Shown in pieces: positions 1 through 8,042 of a stretch of 12,686 bases of DNA; the stretch's first letter is position 1; every line of letters begins with the position of its first letter. Source of the DNA: Bacteroidia bacterium (GTDB taxonomy: Bacteria > Bacteroidota > Bacteroidia > UBA8524); contig JALRIQ010000262.1 in NCBI GenBank assembly GCA_023277325.1, forward strand, positions 1-12,686. The letters run 5' to 3'. The notes under the pieces are model-generated. The model was not told the DNA's origin. It saw nothing but the letters and a program-made list of their open reading frames with translations, and searched no databases. The position numbers and the translations under genes are program-made.

Positions 1-591
1 GAGGGCATTCAGCAAGGTCGACTTTCCTACACCAGAATGTCCGGAGAAGAGCGTGGTGCGGTCGGCCAGCTTTTCGCGAAGCTCATGCATATTGGTCCCT
101 CGCGCAGCCGAAACCTGGATGCAGTCGTAGCCGATCTTTTCATAGATGCGCTCGTATTCCAGCAATAAGGCCGACTCGAGCTCTCCATAAATATCAATCT
201 TATTAAAAACGATCAGGGCAGGAATATGGTAGGCCTCGGCGGTGAGCAAAAAGCGGTCGATGAAACCGGTGGAAGTTGCCGGGGTGGCCATGGTAACCAC
301 CAGGGCTACGAGGTCCATATTCGCGGCAATGATCTGCGTTTGCTTGGAGAGGTTATTCGACTTGCGGATGATATAATTCCGGCGATCGAGAATTTTGTGG
401 ATATTCACCAGGTCGTCTTCCTGGCTATTGGGTTCTTTATCAAAAAGCACCTCGTCGCCCACGGCTATGGGGTTGGTACTTTTGATATCGTCTAAACGAA
501 GTTTCCCTCGCGCCCGACCTCGGTATTCGTGCTGGTCTTCCCCAAGAATTTGGTACCAGGAACCGGTCGATTTGAGCACGAGTCCTTTCAT
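1..591 (-). CDS. rsgA: Ribosome small-subunit-dependent GTPase A, 5' part (partial)
   Basis: This is the N-terminal 197 codons of RsgA, a circularly permuted GTPase that acts in late maturation of the 30S ribosomal subunit. The translation starts MKGLVLKSTG and shows an OB-fold-like front (VGDEVLFD near residues 44-51). The permuted GTPase order is visible: the G4 motif NKID is at residues 130-133 and precedes the G1/P-loop GHSGVGKST at 184-192. The gene runs off the left edge, so the G3 motif and the C-terminal zinc-binding domain are not visible. The start ATG lies 3 nt after the metF stop (TAG GGG ATG), so it is probably co-transcribed and translationally coupled with metF. Identity rests on the motif order, which is specific to this family. 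Confidence 0.93.
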   Translation of the reverse strand, partial: MKGLVLKSTGSWYQILGEDQHEYRGRARGKLRLDDIKSTNPIAVGDEVLFDKEPNSQEDDLVNIHKILDRRNYIIRKSNNLSKQTQIIAANMDLVALVVTMATPATSTGFIDRFLLTAEAYHIPALIVFNKIDIYGELESALLLEYERIYEKIGYDCIQVSAARGTNMHELREKLADRTTLFSGHSGVGKSTLLNAL

Positions 592-594
592 CCC

Positions 595-1548
595 CTAAAA
601 GACTTCTTTGGCCACGGCATAAGTAGCCTCTGATTTACCCATGGTATAATAATGTAAAACAGGAACGCCTGCTTCTTTGAGCTCCTTGCTTTGTTGAATG
701 CACCAGTCGATACCAATCTGTTTTACCTGCTGGTTGTCTTTGGCTTTCTCCACCGCATTTACCAAATCATCTGGAAGGTCGATATGGAAAATTTTCGGCA
801 GGGCAAACAGCTGTTTCTGTGCGGCGAAAGGCTTAAGCCCTGGGATGATTGGAATATGGATATCGTTGTCGCGGCACAATTGCACGAAATCGAAATACTT
901 CTTGTTATCGAAGAACATCTGCGTTACCAAAAACTCAGCGCCGGCTTCCACCTTTTTCTTAAGGAAGCTGATATCGGAGCGTAGGTTCGGTGCATCCTGG
1001 TGTTTCTCCGGGTAGCCGGCCACACCGATACAAAAGTCGGTAGGGGTAGCGTTTTTCAGTTCCTGGTCGATATAGAGGCCCTTGTTCATGTCGCGTACCT
1101 GGTTCACCAGGTCGAGGGCGTTTTCATTGCCGCCTTCTTCCGGCTTGAACATGGCATCGCCTTTCAGGTTATCGCCACGAAGCGCCAATACGTTATCAAT
1201 GCCTAAAAAAGCCAAATCGATGAGGGCGTTTTCTGTTTCTTCCCGGCTAAATCCGCCGCAGATCAGGTGAGGTACCGCGTCAACATGGTATTTGTTCATG
1301 ATTGCCGCACAAATTCCAACCGTTCCCGGACGTTTACGAGTAGCCACTTTATCGAAGCCACCATCAGGACGTTCGCGGAGCACATATTCTTCGCGGTGGT
1401 AGGTAACATCAATAAATTTAGGATCGAAGTCCATGAGCGGGTCAATTCCCGTATACAGCGATTCGATGCTATTTCCCTTTAATGGGGGCAATATCTCAAA
1501 GGAAAACAAGGTTCCTTTGGCGTTTTTAATATGATCAACAATTTTCAT
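595..1548 (-). CDS. metF: Methylenetetrahydrofolate reductase
   Basis: This 317-residue protein is the bacterial short-form MTHFR. It reduces 5,10-methylene-THF to 5-methyl-THF, the methyl donor for methionine synthesis, using FAD. The catalytic-Glu region SFEILPP has its Glu at residue 18. Further family motifs are DVTYHRE (47-53), ALRGD (122-126), GVAGYPEKH (175-183) and FLVTQMFFD (206-214), the last two near the flavin and folate site. The length is slightly above E. coli MetF, mainly from a segment around residues 127-166, and there is no eukaryotic SAM-binding domain. It heads a minus-strand unit with rsgA immediately downstream. I saw no SAM riboswitch in the ~110 bp upstream. A -7-like box lies 7 nt before the ATG. 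Confidence 0.95.
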   Translation of the reverse strand: MKIVDHIKNAKGTLFSFEILPPLKGNSIESLYTGIDPLMDFDPKFIDVTYHREEYVLRERPDGGFDKVATRKRPGTVGICAAIMNKYHVDAVPHLICGGFSREETENALIDLAFLGIDNVLALRGDNLKGDAMFKPEEGGNENALDLVNQVRDMNKGLYIDQELKNATPTDFCIGVAGYPEKHQDAPNLRSDISFLKKKVEAGAEFLVTQMFFDNKKYFDFVQLCRDNDIHIPIIPGLKPFAAQKQLFALPKIFHIDLPDDLVNAVEKAKDNQQVKQIGIDWCIQQSKELKEAGVPVLHYYTMGKSEATYAVAKEVF

Positions 1549-1555
1549 TGGAAGA

Positions 1556-1563
1556 CAAAAATA
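1556..1563 (-). promoter_or_regulatory. Bacteroidota -7 box before metF
   Basis: On the minus strand this reads TATTTTTG, an exact match to the phylum's TAnnTTTG -7 element, and ends 7 nt before the metF ATG. No matching TTTG -33 element is visible at the usual spacing. If used, the mRNA would have almost no leader. Confidence 0.4.
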
Positions 1564-1683
1564 GCAGAAAGCAGGGAGATTCGGCCCTTTGCTTTCTATT
1601 GCTTTAACAAGAATATTCGTTGAAAGATTTGACAGATAGAATAACCCATTGGTTTTTACGTGAAATTGCGTGTAAATTTAACT

Positions 1684-2205
1684 ATGAGAAAATCCGTTTT
1701 CGCACTTGCTCTCCTGGCTGTAAGCTGCCTGTTTTTAGGCGCTTGCGATTGGGGCTCCTCCTCTGTTGAGCCCATTGGTCCAGGGAACTCCTCCTACACG
1801 CCCATACTTATGAAGCGTAGTGATTTGGAAAACTCTGTTAAGGTAATGGATAAGGCCGTGCTCAGAAACCCAGGCAAGATCTACCACTATAACCAGTATA
1901 TCTTTATCACGGAAAAGTATGAAGGCATCCATATTCTGGACAATTCAGACCCAAAGAATCCGGTGAATAAGTCCTTTATCTCGATTCCGGGATGTGTGGA
2001 TTTGGCGGTAAAAAACCAGGTGCTTTATGCCGATAACGCGGTAGACTTGGTGAGCCTCTCTATCGCCGACCTTAACAATATCCAGGTGCTTAGCCGAAAC
2101 GCCAATGTGTTTCCTGAGTTATTGCCCCCTGATTTTATTAGCATGCCGGAAAAATACAAGGCTGAAAACCGTCCGGAGAACACCATCATAATTGCATGGA
2201 AATGA
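1684..2205 (+). CDS. LVIVD-repeat surface lipoprotein (first of pair)
   Basis: The 173-residue product has a lipoprotein signal peptide: MRKSVF, a hydrophobic stretch, then the lipobox LGAC with the acylated Cys at residue 21. The mature part has LVIVD-type strands such as YIFITEKYEGIHILD followed by NSDPKNP, and VLYADNAVDLVSLSI. It ends in a Trp-containing IIIAWK that I recall from Bacteroidota members of this family. These repeats form beta-propeller blades at the cell surface, and their function is unknown. I chose ATG 1684 over the in-frame GTG at 1660 because it puts the signal peptide directly at the N-terminus. The stop overlaps the next start (ATGA), so it is the first gene of a coupled three-gene operon. 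It has few blades and may complete a propeller with its neighbour. Confidence 0.85.
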   Translation: MRKSVFALALLAVSCLFLGACDWGSSSVEPIGPGNSSYTPILMKRSDLENSVKVMDKAVLRNPGKIYHYNQYIFITEKYEGIHILDNSDPKNPVNKSFISIPGCVDLAVKNQVLYADNAVDLVSLSIADLNNIQVLSRNANVFPELLPPDFISMPEKYKAENRPENTIIIAWK

Positions 2206-2966
2206 AAAAATTTAGTTTCTACCTCCTACTTATGACCCTCGTTCTGTCTTGCGGAAAAGACGGGTCCAGCGATACAGCCACAATTTCTGGCAGCAACGAA
2301 ACACCAGGAAATTCTGGCGGCGGAGGGTCAACCGCGCGTTTTGCCATTAGCGGAAATACGCTCTATACGGTAAATACCCGTTCCCTTAAAACCTTTGATA
2401 TTTCCACTCCGGGAAAACCGGTAGCGCAATCGATTACGGCTATCGGAAATGATATTGAAACGATTTTCCCAAAGGATGATTACTTGTTTATTGGCTCTCA
2501 GTCGGGCATGTTTATTTATGATATCAGTAATACCGCAGCGCCAATGCGTGTTGGCCATTACGAGCATGTGGTTTCCTGCGATCCGGTAGTTGCCAATGAT
2601 GACTATGCTTATGTTACGCTAAGGTCTGCCATGAACGGACAATGCCGCAGAGGAATCAACCAATTAGAAATTTTAGATATCAGCAATCCTGCTTTTCCGC
2701 AGATAATCAGCCAAAAGCCCATGAAATCGCCACGCGGCTTGGGCATCGACGCCAACCTGAATCTTTATGTATGCGATGAAGGACTGGTTCATTTTGATGT
2801 AACGCAGCCTAACTTTATTAAACAACTTGGTGTTTACCCAATGGATGGTGCTTTGGATGTTATTCCTGTAGGAAACCGCCTATTTGTGATTGCCCAGGAT
2901 GGTTTTTACCAATATGAGTTGGTGAATGGGGCGCTGAGTTTATTGAGTAAAATTCCTGTTGGATGA
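2202..2966 (+). CDS. LVIVD-repeat surface lipoprotein (second of pair)
   Basis: The 254-residue product starts MKKFSFYLLLM and has the lipobox LVLSC with Cys at residue 17, followed by a Ser/Gly-rich linker (GNSGGGGS). The rest is a run of beta-propeller blades: NTLYTVNTRSLKTFDIS, DDYLFIGSQSGMFIYDIS, CDPVVANDDYAYVTLRS, NQLEILDISNP, RGLGIDANLNLYVCDEG and NRLFVIAQDG. These match the LVIVD-repeat proteins widespread in Bacteroidota. The role is unknown; binding or scaffolding at the outer surface is inference. I chose ATG 2202 because it forms an ATGA overlap with the upstream stop; an in-frame ATG two codons earlier is possible. Its own stop again overlaps the next ATG at 2963, so the two lipoproteins and the barrel protein should be made together. 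Confidence 0.87.
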   Translation: MKKFSFYLLLMTLVLSCGKDGSSDTATISGSNETPGNSGGGGSTARFAISGNTLYTVNTRSLKTFDISTPGKPVAQSITAIGNDIETIFPKDDYLFIGSQSGMFIYDISNTAAPMRVGHYEHVVSCDPVVANDDYAYVTLRSAMNGQCRRGINQLEILDISNPAFPQIISQKPMKSPRGLGIDANLNLYVCDEGLVHFDVTQPNFIKQLGVYPMDGALDVIPVGNRLFVIAQDGFYQYELVNGALSLLSKIPVG

Positions 2967-3622
2967 GAATAGGCATTTTTGCACTACTCTGTTTTCTGTC
3001 ATTTAGCCTCTGTAGCCCCTCAGTTTCGGGTCAGGATTCCACTGCGAATCCTCACCCAAAATTATTGGTGGGGCTATCTATACCCCATATATTCCTCAAA
3101 GGCTGGAAGCTGGATGTGATTACACCCCTTGCCCCTAAATTTCACATGTACCTATCCCCGGCATATTATTTGGGACAGCAAGAGTACCAGGAAAGTGCCG
3201 AGGTGAGCGGTTATGGCTTGCATGGAGGTGGCCGCTTTATTTTTTGGGATGAAATGAATGGCAAAATCCGGAATATGGCATTTGTGCATCTTTCTCTGGG
3301 GTATAACCATTTTCGTATTGATACCCGAGATCTCGTATGGGTGGAAAAAGACTTCAATAACCAAAAGGTATTGGTTCAGGAGACGGCGCCAGTTTTTAAA
3401 GAATACAACCGCGTGAGCTATGATTACCTGCTGGGCATGATTTGGAAGAAACAGAGTGGTTTTTATACCGAATGGAACTTTGGCATTTCTGTGCGCAGGG
3501 TGAAGAGGAAGTTCTCAGAAAACTATACGCCAAGCTATTTGAATGATGAATTTACCTGGAGCTATGGCCGTGCGGGGGTATTGCCCACTATGGGTTTTCG
3601 CGTTGGGTTTATGCTCGACTAG
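2963..3622 (+). CDS. Predicted outer-membrane beta-barrel protein
   Basis: The 219-residue product has a Sec signal peptide (MRIGIFALLCFLSFSLCS, with likely cleavage after SVSG). The rest alternates in the manner of beta-strands, with aromatic-rich segments such as MYLSPAYYLGQQEY, LHGGGRFIFWDEM, FVHLSLGYNHFRI and FYTEWNFGISVRRV, ending in GFRVGFMLD. This fits a small outer-membrane barrel, although no named family is recognisable. Its ATG overlaps the stop of the LVIVD lipoprotein, so it is the third member of that operon. The likely relation is a membrane partner or anchor for the two surface propellers, which is inference from operon structure only. Confidence 0.7.
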   Translation: MRIGIFALLCFLSFSLCSPSVSGQDSTANPHPKLLVGLSIPHIFLKGWKLDVITPLAPKFHMYLSPAYYLGQQEYQESAEVSGYGLHGGGRFIFWDEMNGKIRNMAFVHLSLGYNHFRIDTRDLVWVEKDFNNQKVLVQETAPVFKEYNRVSYDYLLGMIWKKQSGFYTEWNFGISVRRVKRKFSENYTPSYLNDEFTWSYGRAGVLPTMGFRVGFMLD

Positions 3623-3671
3623 TGCCATTTAGGGGCAGGTGAAAGAACAGGTTTAGCCCAATAAAAGCCTG

Positions 3672-3679
3672 TATATTTG
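3672..3679 (+). promoter_or_regulatory. Bacteroidota -7 box before the ABC exporter
   Basis: The sequence TATATTTG matches TAnnTTTG exactly and ends 9 nt before the ATG at 3689. A TTTA sits 16 nt upstream of it, at best a weak -33 element. The TTG inside this box is in frame with the gene but is better read as promoter than as start codon. The predicted leader is only a few nucleotides. Confidence 0.5.
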
Positions 3680-3688
3680 TACCTTTCT

Positions 3689-5503
3689 ATGAAAAACTTT
3701 TTCCGGATGCTCCGGTATGCTCGTCCATACAGGAAGCTGGCCTACTTCAATATTCTTTTCAACTTTCTGAGCATCGTGTTTGGGATGGTATCCTTTACCA
3801 TGCTGATGCCCTTCCTGAACTACCTGTTTGGCAAGGCGCAAGATGTGAGTGTGGAAGGAGCCACGGGAATTACCAAGCTGAATAACCAGTTTATCCTCTT
3901 CCTGAAAGACCTCAGCGGCGATGATACGGGTATGGGTCTTTTGCTGGTCTGCATTGCCGTGGTGGTATTTACCATCCTTAAAAATATTTTCCGCTACCTG
4001 GCGCTTTATGTGCTGATTCCCTTCCGCAACAATACCATTCGCGATTTGCGTAATGCCGTCTATAAAAAAGTGATGCGTCTGCAACTGAGCTATTTCTCCG
4101 ATGAGAAAAAGGGAGATATCATCTCGCGCATGAGCAACGACATGACCGAGGTAGAATTTGCCATCATGACCAGCCTTGAGGCCATCTTTAAGGCGCCTTT
4201 TTCCATTTTGGTTACCCTGGTTATTCTTTTGGTGATGAGCTGGAAACTGACCCTCATCATCCTGATACTTCTTCCTTTGAATGGCATCCTGGTATCACGC
4301 ATTGGTAAACGTTTAAAGCGTCATGCCAGCAGAGCACAAGGACGCTTGGGCATGCTCATGTCGCTCTTTGAAGAAAGTCTTGGTGGCATTCGTATCATCA
4401 AAGGATTTGGGAAAGAAGCCTATTTCTTTCGCAAGTTCAGTATGGAGAACCGCCACCTGAATAAGATCAACGTTTTGGTGAACCGTTCGCGTGACATCAG
4501 TTCGCCGCTATCGGAAACCTTAGGGTTCATCACCTTGAGTATTGTTTTGTATATCGGAGGACGCATGGTGCAAACCGAAACAGGCATCATGGATCCATCC
4601 GCATTTATCCTCTTTATCGTACTATTTGCCCAGGTGATTGACCCGGCCAAAGCCTTTTCTACCGCTTTTTATAATGTACAAAAAGGATCTGCCAGCGCCG
4701 ATCGGATTGAAGAGATCCTGCAAATACCAGAGACCTTAAAAGAGGCAGAAAACCCAATCGGGCTTACTCAAATTCAGGATGGGGTAGAGTACAAAGGAGT
4801 AGGCTTCTACTATACGCCGGAGAAAAAGACCCTGCACGATATCAGCTTTAAAATTCCGAAGGGAAAAACCGTAGCGCTGGTTGGTCCTTCGGGTAGTGGT
4901 AAATCAACCTTAGCCGACCTGCTCGCCCGTTTTTATGATGTAAGCGAAGGCCATGTATTATTTGATGGAAAAGATATCCGTGATATCAAGGTAAAAGACC
5001 TTCGTGGATTGATGGGCTTGGTTACGCAGGAGTCGATTTTATTCAACGACTCGGTGTATAACAATATCACCTTCGGAAATCATGAGGTTTCCTTTGAACA
5101 GGTGGTAGAAGCGGCCAAGGCGGCGAATGCCCATGAATTTATTGTGGAGATGGAAAAGGGCTATTATACCAATATTGGCGACCGTGGAGGAAAGCTCAGC
5201 GGAGGTCAACGCCAACGTATTGCCATTGCCAGGGCCATCCTCAAGAACCCACAGATCTTAATCCTCGACGAGGCCACATCCGCCCTCGATACCACCAGCG
5301 AACGCTTGGTTCAGGAAGCCTTAAATACCCTGATGAAGAACAGAACCTCTCTGGTCATCGCCCACCGACTGAGCACCATTCAAGGCGCCGACCTAATCAT
5401 TGTGCTGGATAATGGAAACATCATCGAGCGCGGCACCCACCAAGAGCTTTACGAGAAGAACGGCATGTACCGTAGCCTGCTGGAGATGCAGCAGATGGCT
5501 TAG
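3689..5503 (+). CDS. MsbA-like ABC exporter (fused TMD-NBD)
   Basis: The 604-residue half-transporter has an exporter-type transmembrane domain (about residues 1-330, six hydrophobic helices including LIPFRNNTIRDLRNAVYKK and the long pair around SILVTLVILLVM). A complete nucleotide-binding domain follows: Walker A GPSGSGKST (399-407), a Q-loop in VTQES, signature LSGGQ (503-507), Walker B ILILDE with D527 and catalytic E528, D-loop SALD, and switch His559 in IAHRLST. All catalytic residues are present, so it should be an active homodimeric exporter in the inner membrane. Bacteroidota have several such proteins, and substrates range from lipid A precursor or other lipids to drugs. The sequence does not tell which, so I do not assign msbA. 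It stands alone between the LVIVD operon and a gene-free stretch. Confidence 0.93.
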   Translation: MKNFFRMLRYARPYRKLAYFNILFNFLSIVFGMVSFTMLMPFLNYLFGKAQDVSVEGATGITKLNNQFILFLKDLSGDDTGMGLLLVCIAVVVFTILKNIFRYLALYVLIPFRNNTIRDLRNAVYKKVMRLQLSYFSDEKKGDIISRMSNDMTEVEFAIMTSLEAIFKAPFSILVTLVILLVMSWKLTLIILILLPLNGILVSRIGKRLKRHASRAQGRLGMLMSLFEESLGGIRIIKGFGKEAYFFRKFSMENRHLNKINVLVNRSRDISSPLSETLGFITLSIVLYIGGRMVQTETGIMDPSAFILFIVLFAQVIDPAKAFSTAFYNVQKGSASADRIEEILQIPETLKEAENPIGLTQIQDGVEYKGVGFYYTPEKKTLHDISFKIPKGKTVALVGPSGSGKSTLADLLARFYDVSEGHVLFDGKDIRDIKVKDLRGLMGLVTQESILFNDSVYNNITFGNHEVSFEQVVEAAKAANAHEFIVEMEKGYYTNIGDRGGKLSGGQRQRIAIARAILKNPQILILDEATSALDTTSERLVQEALNTLMKNRTSLVIAHRLSTIQGADLIIVLDNGNIIERGTHQELYEKNGMYRSLLEMQQMA

Positions 5504-5575
5504 TTGGGAGAGATTTCTAAGACGGCCAGATTTTCAGACCTCCAGACTTACAGACCCTCATGGCCCTAAACTTAG

Positions 5576-5750
5576 CCGTCATCCTGAGCTTGCCGAAGGA
5601 CGAAGAGCGTGGTCCCTTCCTTCATAGCATACTTGCAACCACAATTCGAATAAACTCTGCGCCTCTTCCCTCTGCGCCTCTTCCCTCGGCTCCGCTAACG
5701 CTCCACTCCACCTCCGCTTATCGCTCCGGCGGACGCAGTCGGGATGACGG
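5576..5750. repeat. Intergenic REP/MITE-like element with CCGTCATCC inverted ends
   Basis: The left end CCGTCATCCTGAGC and right end GGGATGACGG are inverted copies (nine exact bases, CCGTCATCC). Between them lies ~155 bp of non-coding, C-rich sequence. The left arm, with GCCGAAGGACGA just inside, resembles the GTCATCCTGAGC...GAAGGA intergenic repeats known from many bacterial genomes. It lies between the 3' ends of two convergent genes, the usual site for such elements, and could also limit transcription from both sides. No transposase is present. The rest of the gene-free stretch 5504-5777 holds short CAGAC-like repeats at 5535-5557 and nothing coding. Confidence 0.55.
5655..5684. repeat. 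Two tandem copies of a 15-bp unit
   Basis: The unit CTCTGCGCCTCTTCC occurs twice in perfect tandem at 5655-5669 and 5670-5684, followed by CTC as the start of a third. It lies inside the inverted-end element. Confidence 0.8.
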
Positions 5751-5777
5751 CTCTTTACCATGCCCTAACCCCTTTTT

Positions 5778-6905
5778 TCACGGTTTCCAAACCACCTCAA
5801 GCACTGCCGAATTCTGCATATCCGATTTCATCCTTACGACCCGAAGTTCCTCTCCATCCTGGATGCGGATTTCGTAGGTATTGGGCTTGATTTTTCCTTC
5901 ATTGATGGCATGGACGATTAGTCGGTTTCCACCAGGTTTTAGCTTGAAGGGAATGCAGTGAGGTTCTTTTTCCAGGCCGATGGCAACGGAGATCAGCGAG
6001 TCGTTCCACATGACCTGAATGGAGTCGCCGTCGATGGTTTGATCATCCAAAAAGCAGAAAGTGAGGGATTGATTTTTTACCTCCAATTGTTCTGCTTCCT
6101 TCAGCGTCCTTTCAATATAAGGTTGTGGAGGCGTGGTGATTACTGGGTCGGCCACGATGCTGACCTTCTTGGCTTTTTTGTCTTTGCCCAGGCGTTTGAA
6201 ATTGTATTTGAGGCTAAGGCGCAGGTGAGACCCAGTTGCGGTGATGCGCTCTCCATAGCGGTTATCGACGCCGATATAGACATGATCGATGATATTGCGC
6301 CAGCCATGGTAATAGGCTAGCTCAAATGAAAGTTTGCCTTCTTTGCCCATATAGGCGGTCTCGATTCCTCCGCCCAGGGTGGGGTAGAATTCAGGTGACC
6401 TTTTGATGTTCACCACCTTATTGCTTTTGGGGATAGAATAGGCAAAGTTGAGGTGGCCTCCGTAATTGAATTTCATGGTCCAGAAACTGCCCAGCCATTT
6501 GTAGCGACTGAAGTACAAGGGCATGCTCAGGTTTCTATAACTGATTAAGGAGGAGATGCTTCGTTCGCTGTGCAGCTTATACCCACGGGCGCCAATTTCA
6601 AAGCCCATATTAAAGCTATACTGTTCATTGAGGTAAGTTTCGAGAAGCACACCCCAGGTGAATTTCCGGGCAAAGTTCTGGACGACGGTCAGCTGCGGAT
6701 TAGGGTATCCATCCAACACCGAGTAGAGGGGATAAATGGTGTTTTTTCCCGTCTTATTATCGGGCGAAGTAAATTGGGTGCTGCCATCGATAAAGCGGTT
6801 GCCAAAAGTAACCGTCGGACTCATGGTGAGGTACACATTGTACTTCCTTTGTCCCCAACTTTGGAGAGCGATACAGAGAAACAGAAAAACAGCTAGCCCG
6901 CGCAT
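5778..6905 (-). CDS. Outer-membrane barrel protein with C-terminal beta-sandwich-like domain
   Basis: The 375-residue product starts with a signal peptide (MRGLAVFLFLCIALQSWGQ). Residues ~20-240 look like an outer-membrane barrel, rich in alternating aromatic strands (YNVYLTMSPTVTFGNRF, FNMGFEIGARGY, LRLSLKYNFKRL). After a charged linker (~240-260, many Lys) comes a second domain: IDGDSIQVMWNDSLI, then LKPGGNRLIVHAINEG, then NTYEIRIQDG, ending in VLEVVW. The pattern of 'DGD...NG...G.N.i.v.A.N.G..PNT..i.i.dG' recurs as a small beta-rich domain at the end of diverse Bacteroidota exported proteins; I do not know an established function. It is 45 nt downstream of prfA on the same strand. A weak -7-like TATATTCC lies 12 nt before the ATG, so it may have its own promoter. 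Confidence 0.75.
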   Translation of the reverse strand: MRGLAVFLFLCIALQSWGQRKYNVYLTMSPTVTFGNRFIDGSTQFTSPDNKTGKNTIYPLYSVLDGYPNPQLTVVQNFARKFTWGVLLETYLNEQYSFNMGFEIGARGYKLHSERSISSLISYRNLSMPLYFSRYKWLGSFWTMKFNYGGHLNFAYSIPKSNKVVNIKRSPEFYPTLGGGIETAYMGKEGKLSFELAYYHGWRNIIDHVYIGVDNRYGERITATGSHLRLSLKYNFKRLGKDKKAKKVSIVADPVITTPPQPYIERTLKEAEQLEVKNQSLTFCFLDDQTIDGDSIQVMWNDSLISVAIGLEKEPHCIPFKLKPGGNRLIVHAINEGKIKPNTYEIRIQDGEELRVVRMKSDMQNSAVLEVVWKP

Positions 6906-6950
6906 AATTGGTTAACGGGAATATAGCAGGAATAGTTGGATTGATGGAGC

Positions 6951-8024
6951 TTAAATGGCTCCTTCGTTTTTCATTTTTTCGGCGTTTTCTGCCAACTGCA
7001 ACTGATCGATGATATCCTGGATATCCCCATTCATCACAGCATCAAGGTTATAGGCAGTAAGTCCGATACGGTGATCCGTGATGCGACTTTGCGGGAAATT
7101 GTAGGTCCTGATTTTCGCCGAACGGTCGCCGCTGGAAACCATGGTTTTCCTTTTGCTGGCAATGGCGCTCAAGTGTTTTTCCAACTCGATTTCGTAGAGT
7201 TTGGTTCGGAGCATCTGCATGGCACGTTCGCGGTTACCAAGCTGAGAACGTTCTACCTGACAAACTACCACGATACCAGATGGTTTATGGGTAAGCTGTA
7301 CTTTGGTTTCTACCTTGTTCACGTTCTGTCCACCTGCACCACCGGAGCGTGAGGTTTGCAGTTCGATATCCGCCGGGTTGATTTCCACGTCGACTTCTTC
7401 TGCCTCAGGCAAAACGGCCACGGTAGCAGCCGAGGTATGCACACGTCCCTGGGTTTCTGTAGCAGGCACACGTTGAACACGGTGAACGCCTGATTCAAAC
7501 TTGAGGATGCCGTAAGGGCCATCGCCCGTTACTTCAAAAATAACTTCCTTATAACCACCCGCGGTTCCTTCCGTTACGTCGATTACTTCTGTTTTCCAGC
7601 CTTTATCGTCGCAATAGCGGGTATACATGCGGTAGAGGTCACCGGCGAAAATACTGGCCTCGTCGCCACCGGTACCGGCACGAATTTCTACCACACAGTT
7701 TTTATCGTCTTCCGGATCTTTTGGAATGAGCATGATGCGCACTTCTTCTTCCAAAACCGTTTTTTCCTTTTCGAGGGCTTCTAGTTCTTCTTGCGCCATA
7801 TCGCGCATTTCTGGATCTTTTTCAGTTTTGAGAATTTCGCGCGCATTCTCCAGGTTCTCGAGTAGGTTTTTGTAGATTTTATATTTCTCTACCACAGGAG
7901 TCAGGTCGCGGTACTCCTTGTTTAATTTGGCAAAACGCTTCATGTCGGCCACTGCTCCCGGATCTCCAAGAGCGATGCCCACATCTTCCCAACGTTGCCT
8001 GATGGCTTCCAGTTTGTCCAACAT
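6951..8024 (-). CDS. prfA: Peptide chain release factor 1
   Basis: The 357-residue product is RF1, which frees the finished peptide at UAA and UAG stop codons. The GGQ motif that reaches the peptidyl-transferase centre is at 231-233 in [15 protein letters not shown]. The stop-codon-reading tripeptide is PAT at 187-189 in [15 protein letters not shown], which distinguishes RF1 from RF2 (SPF). The length matches E. coli RF1 (360). I chose ATG 8024 ([13 protein letters not shown]) over the in-frame TTG at 8033, because that TTG lies inside the -7 box TATCTTTG. Unlike the prmC-linked arrangement in many bacteria, it stands without prmC here. Confidence 0.97.
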   Translation of the reverse strand: MLDKLEAIRQRWEDVGIALGDPGAVADMKRFAKLNKEYRDLTPVVEKYKIYKNLLENLENAREILKTEKDPEMRDMAQEELEALEKEKTVLEEEVRIMLIPKDPEDDKNCVVEIRAGTGGDEASIFAGDLYRMYTRYCDDKGWKTEVIDVTEGTAGGYKEVIFEVTGDGPYGILKFESGVHRVQRVPATETQGRVHTSAATVAVLPEAEEVDVEINPADIELQTSRSGGAGGQNVNKVETKVQLTHKPSGIVVVCQVERSQLGNRERAMQMLRTKLYEIELEKHLSAIASKRKTMVSSGDRSAKIRTYNFPQSRITDHRIGLTAYNLDAVMNGDIQDIIDQLQLAENAEKMKNEGAI

Positions 8025-8030
8025 AAGGCG

Positions 8031-8038
8031 CAAAGATA
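8031..8038 (-). promoter_or_regulatory. Bacteroidota -7 box before prfA
   Basis: On the minus strand this reads TATCTTTG, an exact TAnnTTTG match, ending only 6 nt before the prfA ATG at 8024. The start of transcription would fall at or next to the A of the ATG. The region where a -33 box should be is occupied by the hexamer repeats. Confidence 0.5.
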
Positions 8039-8042
8039 AAGA

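Noticed and set aside
226..598. Plus-strand frames over rsgA
   Set aside because: They are antisense to the clear RsgA coding sequence and show no family features.
1549..1683. SAM riboswitch or other leader control of metF
   Set aside because: The gap is too short and shows no SAM-riboswitch-like paired structure; a -7 box lies next to the ATG.
3652..3671. CAGGTTT/AAGCCTG inverted repeat after the LVIVD operon as a terminator
   Set aside because: Short stem with a G-T wobble and no T-run; it overlaps the exporter promoter region.
3677..3688. TTG start four codons upstream for the ABC exporter
   Set aside because: The TTG is part of the TATATTTG promoter box; ATG 3689 gives a normal exporter start.
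8025..8033. TTG start three codons upstream for prfA
   Set aside because: It overlaps the TATCTTTG box; ATG 8024 matches the family N-terminus.
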